Shown here in pieces: positions 1 to 4,424 of a stretch of DNA of 5,657 nucleotides; the first letter of the stretch is position 1, and the number at the start of each line of letters is the position of its first letter. The notes below the pieces were generated by a model that ran no database searches, was not told the DNA's origin, and worked only from the letters and a program-made list of their open reading frames with translations. Position numbers and translations under genes: made by a program. Source of the DNA: Spirochaetales bacterium (lineage in GTDB: Bacteria; Spirochaetota; Spirochaetia; SZUA-6; DRHE01); NCBI GenBank assembly GCA_016930895.1, contig JAFGFV010000222.1:1-5657 (forward strand), given 5' to 3'.

Positions 1-1
1 C

Positions 2-370
2 GAGGACCCGGCGCAGGCGGTGCTGCGGGGCACCGGCGGTCTGGGGGCCGACATCCTCGTGGAAACGGCCAGCTCGCCCAAGGTCTGGGACTTCATGATG
101 GAGATGATGGCCGCCAACGGGCGCATGTCGGTCTTCGGCCTGTATCCCGAGTCGAAGTTCCAGCCCCTGGCCCTGATCCGCAAGGGGGTCACCCTCTACG
201 GGGACGTGGCCTTCCTGACGAGGCACTTCATCCGCGCCATCGGCTGGCTGGAGTCCGGCAAGGTGTCGGCGCAGGCCCTGGTGACCCGGCGCTTCAGCCT
301 GGAGCAGGCCGGCGAGGCGTTCGCGGCCTTCAACAACAAGGAGACCGTGAAGTGTCTCTTCGAGCTGTAG
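2..370 (+). CDS. Zinc-type medium-chain alcohol dehydrogenase, C-terminal part (5'-truncated by window edge)
   Basis: The last 122 codons of a medium-chain dehydrogenase/reductase are present; the N-terminal catalytic domain and most of the Rossmann fold lie outside the window. The frame is open from base 2. What is seen: a Rossmann strand reading G-A-D-I-L-V-E-T-A, then the strand-turn N-G-R-M-S-V-F-G-L after a helix, and the closing segment V-T-R-R-F-S-L-E-Q-A-G-E-A-F with K-E-T-V-K at the end. These match the usual C-terminal pattern of zinc-dependent MDR enzymes, where the last Lys precedes the final strand. The family oxidises alcohols or polyols, or reduces aldehydes and ketones, with NAD(P) in the cytoplasm. 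Zinc ligands cannot be checked because they lie upstream. The stop is 19 nt before the M24 gene, so the two are probably cotranscribed. The substrate is unknown; a polyol or sugar-acid dehydrogenase is possible. Confidence 0.85.
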   Translation, partial: EDPAQAVLRGTGGLGADILVETASSPKVWDFMMEMMAANGRMSVFGLYPESKFQPLALIRKGVTLYGDVAFLTRHFIRAIGWLESGKVSAQALVTRRFSLEQAGEAFAAFNNKETVKCLFEL

Positions 371-389
371 CGGCCCGGGACAGGCGGTC

Positions 390-1529
390 ATGCCCGAGGT
401 GAGCTTCGATCACAAGCGGCTGTTCGACCTGATGCGCGGGGCCGAGGTCGATCTGCTGCTGGCCTCCACGCGGCACAACCTCCGCTACCTGACCGGGGGG
501 TACTACTACCCCCTGTACATGTGGGACGCCCACACCAGAGGCACCCAGTACCTGTCCTTCCTCGCCATCCCGCGGGACTCCCTGGGGGATGCCCTGTTCA
601 TCGGCCGCCCCGGGGAGAGCCAACTGATCGAAGAGGCCGGCCTCTGGCTGGAGCGGTGCGTGGAGAGCCCGGGCATCGGCACGCAGCCTGCGGCGGCGAA
701 GGCGGTCGAGGAGCTGAAGGCACTGGGGCTGGAGAACGGGCGCATCGCCGTGGAGCTGCCCTCCCTGCCCGCCGATGCCTTTCGGATCCTGGTGGACGGA
801 TTGCCCGACGCCAGCCTGGTGGATGCGGTGCCGATCCTGGACGCGTTGCGGGCTGTGAAGAGGCCGGAAGAGCTGGCCATCATCCGCGAGGCGACCCGCA
901 GGAACCTGGAGGCGGTGGCCGCGGTGCTCACTTCGGGCAGGGACGGGGAGACGACCGCGGAGCTGGCCGGCCGGGTGTCCCGGGAGTTCGGCAAGCGGGA
1001 GCTGCATTTCCTCTACGCCCTGGTGTGTGCGGGCCCGGGTTTTTTCAGAGCGCCCTCGCCAAAGCGGAGCTGGAAACGCGACAGCCTCCTGCACATCGAT
1101 GCCGGCGGAATGCTCCAGGGGTACATCGCCGAAGTCTGCCGGACGGGATATCTCGGCACGCCGTCGGCACTGGCCGACGGGCTGCTGCGGGGCTGCCGAG
1201 AGCTGGAGCAGGCCGTGCTCCGGGTGCTCCGCCCGGGGCTCCTGGGCGGGGAGGTGCAACGCACCGGCGACACCTTCCTGGAGGGGCACCCGCTGGGCAA
1301 ACACGGCAAGTTCATCGCCCACGGGATCGGCCTGGTCCATCACGAGAACCCGGTGATCGAGCTGGGCTCGACGCACGTCCTGCAGCCGGGCATGGTGCTC
1401 TCCCTCGAGATGGAGTTCCTGCACGCCGAGGCCGGTCATGCCAAGATCGAAGACATGGTGGTGGTCACAGAAGACGGCCACGAGCTGCTGGGCCCCGATG
1501 AGGGCCAATGGTATGTCTCCCACCCCTGA
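390..1529 (+). CDS. M24-family metallohydrolase (Xaa-Pro peptidase / creatinase-like)
   Basis: A 379-residue protein of normal length for the two-domain M24B group. Residues about 8-150 form the creatinase-type N-terminal domain (R-H-N-L-R-Y-L-T-G near 28-36). Residues about 158-370 form the pita-bread catalytic domain. The visible metal-site positions are Asp237 (H-I-D-A-G-G), Glu248 (A-E-V-C-R-T, where the family normally has Asp), His311 in H-G-I-G-L, Glu340 in L-S-L-E, and Glu354 in K-I-E-D. His318 in H-H-E-N-P is the second conserved His. The family includes Xaa-Pro dipeptidases and aminopeptidases, but also creatinase, ectoine hydrolase and the DMSP lyase DddP, so peptidase activity should not be assumed. 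The site is largely intact, so the protein is probably a metal enzyme. It is cytoplasmic, with no signal peptide. ATG 390 is 19 nt after the dehydrogenase stop and has only a weak purine-rich site. The metabolic neighbours argue for a small-molecule substrate (inference). Confidence 0.9.
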   Translation: MPEVSFDHKRLFDLMRGAEVDLLLASTRHNLRYLTGGYYYPLYMWDAHTRGTQYLSFLAIPRDSLGDALFIGRPGESQLIEEAGLWLERCVESPGIGTQPAAAKAVEELKALGLENGRIAVELPSLPADAFRILVDGLPDASLVDAVPILDALRAVKRPEELAIIREATRRNLEAVAAVLTSGRDGETTAELAGRVSREFGKRELHFLYALVCAGPGFFRAPSPKRSWKRDSLLHIDAGGMLQGYIAEVCRTGYLGTPSALADGLLRGCRELEQAVLRVLRPGLLGGEVQRTGDTFLEGHPLGKHGKFIAHGIGLVHHENPVIELGSTHVLQPGMVLSLEMEFLHAEAGHAKIEDMVVVTEDGHELLGPDEGQWYVSHP

Positions 1530-1534
1530 CGGAG
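1529..1534 (+). promoter_or_regulatory. Ribosome-binding site of the MoaD/ThiS-like gene
   Basis: ACGGAG starts at the last base of the preceding stop codon and ends 10 nt before ATG 1545. It supports that start and suggests translation close-linked to the M24 gene. Confidence 0.45.
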
Positions 1535-1544
1535 TGCCGGCAGC

Positions 1545-1778
1545 ATGAAATCGGTGACCGTTCACCTGCAGGCGAGCCTGAGGCGGAAGCGCTCGGGCGG
1601 GGGGAGAGGGGACCGGGTGGCCACGCAGGCAGCCACCGTGGGGGAGTTGCTGCGCGAGCTGGGTGTCCCCGAAGCGCAAGCCGCCATGATGTTCGTCAAC
1701 GGCGAACGGGCGCGGCCCGGATCCGCGATACGGGACGGAGACGAGATCAGGGTGTTCCCCCTCGTGGGCGGGGGATAG
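1545..1778 (+). CDS. MoaD/ThiS-family ubiquitin-like sulfur carrier
   Basis: A 77-residue protein, the usual size of MoaD/ThiS beta-grasp sulfur carriers. What is seen: an opening strand M-K-S-V-T-V-H-L, the helix T-V-G-E-L-L-R-E-L-G at about 31-40, the strand A-A-M-M-F-V-N-G-E at about 46-54, then D-G-D-E-I-R-V-F-P-L followed by a terminal Gly-Gly-Gly. In this family the C-terminal Gly-Gly is adenylated by a MoeB/ThiF-type E1 and carries a thiocarboxylate for molybdopterin, thiazole or other sulfur insertion. No E1, MoaE or ThiG is visible. Many orphan MoaD-like genes sit near tungsten aldehyde:ferredoxin oxidoreductases. With the dehydrogenase upstream, such an enzyme just outside the window is conceivable, but this is inference. 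The gene starts 15 nt after the M24 stop and is likely in the same operon. The tail has three Gly rather than two, which is unusual but compatible with function. Confidence 0.85.
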   Translation: MKSVTVHLQASLRRKRSGGGRGDRVATQAATVGELLRELGVPEAQAAMMFVNGERARPGSAIRDGDEIRVFPLVGGG

Positions 1779-1907
1779 ACAGGCGTCTCCCAAACAGCAG
1801 CGCTCCCGACCTGCGGCCGACCGGGACTATGAAAAACCCCCGTTCCGTGCCATCCTACAGCGGGGTCGGTGCGACGCAGTCGGGCCCAGCTTTCGGGGGC
1901 AAAAAGG
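1779..1907 (+). other. 129-nt intra-operon gap without a recognisable gene
   Basis: This is the only long spacer between the co-directional genes. It has no convincing ORF of its own: ATG 1829 opens a frame that simply runs through the next gene out of phase. No strong hairpin with a T-tract is seen, and no clear -35/-10 pair. It could hold an internal promoter or a processing site, or be decayed sequence. A GTG at 1869 is in frame with the downstream dehydratase but would add 13 residues not typical of that family. Confidence 0.4.
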
Positions 1908-2360
1908 GTGGCGAGGCACATTGCGGTAGTACACGGTCCCAACCTGAACATGCTCGGCAAGCGGGAGGTCGGGATCTACGGCGGCAAGACCATGGAAGCC
2001 ATCAACTCCGACGTCGCCGCGGAGGCTGGAAAGCTGGGCGTGGACGTGGAGTTCTTTCAGTCCAACGGCGAAGGCGAGCTGGTCACATTCATCCAGCAGT
2101 GCCGGGGAAGGGCGAACGGCATTCTCCTGAACGCGGGGGCCTACACCCACTACTCCGTGGCCCTCCGGGACGCGATCAGCTCCGCGGAGGTCCCCACGGT
2201 GGAAGTGCACATTTCCAACATCTACAAGCGGGAGAGCTTCCGACATGTCTCCGTGATCGCCCCGGTTTGCCTCGGACAGGTCTGCGGCTTCGGACCGTAC
2301 GGCTACGTCCTGGGGCTGCGGGCCCTGATCGAAGAGCGGCTGGACCCCTGGCTGGCCTGA
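1908..2360 (+). CDS. aroQ: Type II 3-dehydroquinate dehydratase (AroQ family), first copy
   Basis: A 150-residue type II dehydroquinase, a cytoplasmic enzyme that reversibly dehydrates 3-dehydroquinate to 3-dehydroshikimate and normally forms dodecamers. From GTG 1908 the residue numbers coincide exactly with those of the Mycobacterium tuberculosis enzyme: Asn12, Arg19 and Tyr24 (G-P-N-L-N-M-L-G-K-R, then I-Y-G), Asn75, His81 (G-A-Y-T-H-Y-S), Asp88 (the residue given across the subunit interface), His101 (E-V-H-I-S-N), Arg108 and Arg112 (R-E-S-F-R-H). Tyr24 is the catalytic base and His101 the general acid in this family, so the protein is expected to be active. I chose GTG 1908 for this fit; a G-rich stretch at 1895-1899 is a weak ribosome-binding site. 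The in-frame GTG at 1869 would give a basic, non-homologous 13-residue extension. A diverged paralogue follows after 25 nt. Lack of other aro genes and the catabolic-looking neighbours suggest quinate-like substrate degradation rather than aromatic synthesis (inference). Confidence 0.92.
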   Translation: MARHIAVVHGPNLNMLGKREVGIYGGKTMEAINSDVAAEAGKLGVDVEFFQSNGEGELVTFIQQCRGRANGILLNAGAYTHYSVALRDAISSAEVPTVEVHISNIYKRESFRHVSVIAPVCLGQVCGFGPYGYVLGLRALIEERLDPWLA

Positions 2361-2373
2361 GGCGGGCAGGGTT

Positions 2374-2379
2374 GAGGAG
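2374..2379 (+). promoter_or_regulatory. Ribosome-binding site fixing a TTG start
   Basis: GAGGAG ends 6 nt before TTG 2386. This is a strong Shine-Dalgarno at ideal spacing and is the main reason to accept the rare TTG start of the second dehydratase copy. Confidence 0.7.
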
Positions 2380-2385
2380 AGCGGG

Positions 2386-2838
2386 TTGAACGAGGCGAAG
2401 AAGAGGAACTTCCTGGTGGTATCGGGGCCCAATCTGAACCTCCTGGGGACGCGAAAGACCTCCATTTACGGCGAGGGTTCTCTCGAAGATATCCACCGGG
2501 GGCTGGAGCAGCGCGCGGAAGAGCTCGGGGTCGGGGTGGAGTGCAGGCAGTTCAACAGCGAGGGGGCGATCATCGATTGCCTGCAGGACGCCCCGGGCCG
2601 CTTCGACGGAGTGGTCATCAACGCCGGCGCCCTGGCTCACTACAGCTACGCCCTGCGCAGCGCCATCGGGGCCATGCTGCTGCCGTGCGTCGAGGTGTTC
2701 ATCTCCAACGTCTACGCCCGGGAGGAGTTCCGCCACAAGTCGGTCATCGCCCCTGTCTGCGTGGGGGTGATCGGAGGATTCGGGAAGAAGAGCTACCTGC
2801 TGGCCCTGGAGGCGCTGGCCAATCTGAGCGAAGCGTAG
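2386..2838 (+). CDS. AroQ-family type II dehydroquinase paralogue with altered catalytic residues
   Basis: A 150-residue paralogue of the preceding dehydratase, sharing its whole fold pattern: S-G-P-N-L-N-L-L-G-T-R, S-I-Y-G, V-I-N-A-G-A, and S-N-V-Y-A-R-E-E-F-R-H-K-S. Numbering is offset by +4 from the M. tuberculosis enzyme. Asn16, Arg23, the base Tyr28, Asn79, His85, Arg112 and Arg116 are kept. The general acid His is replaced by Phe105 (E-V-F-I-S-N), the interface Asp by Ser92 (A-L-R-S-A-I), and the Thr before the conserved His by Ala84. Loss of the acid should strongly impair normal dehydration of dehydroquinate. The protein may act on another substrate, do a reaction that needs only the Tyr base, or serve as a partner in a mixed dodecamer with the first copy. 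The TTG start is supported by GAGGAG at 2374-2379. The gene is 25 nt behind the first copy and 16 nt ahead of the TIM-barrel gene. Family membership is certain; function is not. Confidence 0.9.
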   Translation: MNEAKKRNFLVVSGPNLNLLGTRKTSIYGEGSLEDIHRGLEQRAEELGVGVECRQFNSEGAIIDCLQDAPGRFDGVVINAGALAHYSYALRSAIGAMLLPCVEVFISNVYAREEFRHKSVIAPVCVGVIGGFGKKSYLLALEALANLSEA

Positions 2839-2854
2839 GCGAGGCGAGCGGCGC

Positions 2855-3628
2855 ATGGCTGTGAAGTGGGGGAAGATGGTGACGGACCTCTCGCGGGCGG
2901 AAGGGGCAGCCCGGGAGGGCTTCGACTTCCTGCAGCTGGCGGACGACCTGGCGGGAAGCCTGGACGACGAGCGGCTCCCGACCCGGGATCTCCGCCGGGC
3001 GGGCGGGGGGCTTCCCTTCACCGTATGCGCGGTGCCCCTTCCGGCGGAGGTCCGGGTGACCCAGCGGGGCTTCAATCTCTACGTGTGGACGGAGCATCTG
3101 AAGAAGGCGCTGCACCGCCTGGCCGCCCTGGGCTGCCGACGCCTGGCGTGGAGCAACGGCAGGGCGCGGGTGCTCCCCGTGGAAGGCGAGCTGGCCGTCT
3201 TGAAGGAGCAGGTGCTCCAGTTCCTGTTCATGCTCTGTGAGGTGGCCGGGCACTTCGACATGACGGTTCTGGTCGAGCCGCTGGGTCCCCGGCGCACGAA
3301 CTTCCTGAACGGCATGGACGAAGTCGGCGAGTTCCTGCCCCGGGTCGGCAAGGAGAACCTGGCTTCGCTGATCAGCCTGCGTGAGCTGGAACCGCTCGGG
3401 CTCTCCCTGTCGGATGTCGGCAGGTATCGGGAGCTCATCGGTCACGTTCACATCGAGCATCCGGACGCCGGCCCCGGCCGGCGCGTGAGCCCCCGGCCGA
3501 AAGACGGGTACGACTACCGGCCCTTCCTCGGGACGCTCAAGGGCATGGGGTACCGCGAGCTCCTCGGTCTGCCCGCCGACGCGGACGCCGAGGCCCTGGG
3601 GTATTGCCGCCGCCTCTGGGGGGAGTAG
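2855..3628 (+). CDS. Xylose-isomerase-like TIM-barrel protein with degenerate metal site
   Basis: A 257-residue protein of the sugar isomerase / AP endonuclease family 2 TIM-barrel group, which includes sugar epimerases, IolE- and Hyi-type enzymes and some 3-dehydroshikimate dehydratases. What is seen: G-F-D-F-L-Q-L near 22-28, V-L-V-E-P-L-G at 138-144 followed by T-N-F-L-N (first metal ligand Glu141), I-G-H-V-H-I at 195-200 (His197/His199), R-R-V-S-P at 209-213, and D-Y-R-P-F-L-G-T-L-K-G-M-G-Y at 220-233. By motif alignment, the usual D-x-x-H of the second ligand reads S174-L-R-E177, and the last ligand Glu is Leu239. So two of four ligands seem lost, and the protein may be non-metal, altered in chemistry or non-catalytic. 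ATG 2855 follows the dehydroquinase paralogue by 16 nt, with GAGG at 2841-2844. A dehydroshikimate-processing role is tempting because of the AroQ neighbours, but the ligand losses weaken it. No signal peptide is present. Confidence 0.75.
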   Translation: MAVKWGKMVTDLSRAEGAAREGFDFLQLADDLAGSLDDERLPTRDLRRAGGGLPFTVCAVPLPAEVRVTQRGFNLYVWTEHLKKALHRLAALGCRRLAWSNGRARVLPVEGELAVLKEQVLQFLFMLCEVAGHFDMTVLVEPLGPRRTNFLNGMDEVGEFLPRVGKENLASLISLRELEPLGLSLSDVGRYRELIGHVHIEHPDAGPGRRVSPRPKDGYDYRPFLGTLKGMGYRELLGLPADADAEALGYCRRLWGE

Positions 3629-3629
3629 T

Positions 3630-3839
3630 CCCCGCCGGAAGGAGCGCCGTGCCGGCGCACGCGAGGGCCAGACGGATAGCGGCGATCACCACGAACATCC
3701 CCCGCAGCCCGATCCCCTCGGCCAGCAGGGAGGGCACGACCACGTCGCGGCGCAGAGCCAACCCCAGGAGCGGGCCGAGAGGGGCGGGATCGGCGCGGCG
3801 GCGGACCATGGGCACGGGCAGCAGGAGCACCGCCCCCGC
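3630..3839 (-). pseudogene. Possible remnant of an MFS-transporter C-terminus
   Basis: Read on the minus strand, this stretch gives a hydrophobic frame with a G-A-V-L-L-L-P-V-P segment, a charged loop, P-L-G-P-L-L-G-L-A-L-R-R, and then G-L-R-G-M-F-V-V-I-A-A-I-R-L-A-L-A with a hydrophobic tail. The glycine-rich helix, a positively charged loop and a final helix resemble the last membrane segments of major facilitator transporters. No start codon with a ribosome-binding site and no full transporter is present. The frame runs out into the convergent TIM-barrel gene. It could also be a coincidental hydrophobic frame in GC-rich DNA. If real, it is a decayed end of a transporter gene. Confidence 0.3.
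3644..3658. terminator. Possible GC hairpin after the operon
   Basis: GCGCCG and CGGCGC form a perfect 6-bp stem with a 3-nt loop, starting 16 nt after the TIM-barrel stop. There is no T-tract, so it would be at most a weak or factor-assisted terminator. Such stems also arise by chance in GC-rich DNA. Confidence 0.2.
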
Positions 3840-3870
3840 CCCGCGAATCCGTTCCCCTTCAAGACGTCCC

Positions 3871-4320
3871 TCAGGCGATGAGCCTGCGGATGCGATCGTC
3901 CAGTGCCTTCTGGTCCGCCCAGTGACTGTGCTTCGGGATCTTGCCGTGGGCCGCAATGGCGTCCAGGTCTTTGCTGCGGAGGCGCGGAAAGAGGTCGCCG
4001 GCGACGGGCATGGTCATCACGTCCACGCCGGCCAGGTCCCTCACCTGCTCCCCGCTGCGCGTGCTGGCGGCGATCTGGTGCGTCCGGCGCCGGCTGGACT
4101 CCGACACCCGCCGGACCGCCCGCTGGCTGGCCAGGGTGGCCTTCTCTCCGACCATGAGGCCGCCGCCCAGGCCGTTGTCCGCCGCGTAGGCATTCAGGCG
4201 GCCCAGGAAGACGTTGAGGAAGCTCGGGAAGGCGAAGCTGCGGGCCGGGGGGAAGTCCCCGACGTTCTCGAGCACGAAGCCTCGGACACGGGCGGACGCG
4301 GGCTCTCGGCTGGCGGGCAT
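3871..4320 (-). CDS. Truncated transaldolase-family ORF (C-terminal half only), probable remnant
   Basis: A 149-codon minus-strand frame. From about residue 33 it follows the C-terminal half of transaldolases: F-L-N-V-F-L-G-R-L-N-A-Y (the strand normally written S-P-F-x-G-R-x), V-G-E-K-A-T-L-A-S-Q-R-A-V-R, then I-A-A-S-T-R-S-G-E-Q-V-R-D-L-A-G-V-D-V-M-T-M-P-V. It ends in a helix D-Q-K-A-L-D-D-R-I-R-R-L-I. Full members have over 200 residues, and their N-terminal half carries the Schiff-base Lys. That half is absent here, and the first 30 or so residues match nothing I recognise. I checked the other two minus-strand frames over about 4200-4320 and found no continuation, so a simple single frameshift is not evident. 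ATG 4320 has no clear ribosome-binding site. The protein cannot be an ordinary transaldolase. It is probably a 5'-deleted gene remnant, oriented against the operon and next to another possible remnant. Confidence 0.6.
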   Translation of the reverse strand: MPASREPASARVRGFVLENVGDFPPARSFAFPSFLNVFLGRLNAYAADNGLGGGLMVGEKATLASQRAVRRVSESSRRRTHQIAASTRSGEQVRDLAGVDVMTMPVAGDLFPRLRSKDLDAIAAHGKIPKHSHWADQKALDDRIRRLIA

Positions 4321-4387
4321 GGCAGCTCGCCCTGGCTGGGCTTGGCGCCCCTCCAGTCTACCACGGCCCGCCGGCCGAACGAGCTTC

Positions 4388-4416
4388 TTGATTTTGCCCA
4401 GGCCAGGGGATAGTCT
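4388..4416 (+). promoter_or_regulatory. Candidate promoter of the DUF4139 gene, possibly leaderless
   Basis: TTGATT (4388-4393) and TAGTCT (4411-4416) are separated by 17 nt and lie in an AT-richer island of otherwise GC-rich DNA. The expected transcription start, about 7-9 nt after the -10 element, falls on or beside ATG 4425, which would give a leaderless or nearly leaderless mRNA. An alternative pairing, TTGCCC (4395-4400) with TATACT (4419-4424), has a better -10 but would start transcription inside the gene. Confidence 0.4.
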
Positions 4417-4424
4417 TCTATACT

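Noticed and set aside
330..1793. Minus-strand open frame of 487 codons opposite the M24 and sulfur-carrier genes
   Set aside because: Composition is rich in Arg, Pro, Gly, His and Gln with no family motif. It is an antisense shadow of strongly recognised plus-strand genes in GC-rich DNA.
1869..1907. Upstream GTG start for the first dehydratase
   Set aside because: It adds 13 basic residues absent from the family. The start at 1908 gives the usual length and exact match to canonical residue numbering.
1508..2389. Plus-strand open frame of 293 codons overlapping the sulfur carrier and first dehydratase
   Set aside because: Low-complexity Arg/Gly-rich translation, out of phase with two genes that have clear family motifs.
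3604..4413. Plus-strand open frame of 269 codons
   Set aside because: Arg/Pro/Gly-rich translation without motifs. The transaldolase-like frame on the other strand explains most of the region better.
4419..4424. TATACT as the -10 element of the DUF4139 gene
   Set aside because: It is a good consensus match but abuts the ATG, so transcription would begin inside the coding sequence. The element at 4411-4416 fits the start better.
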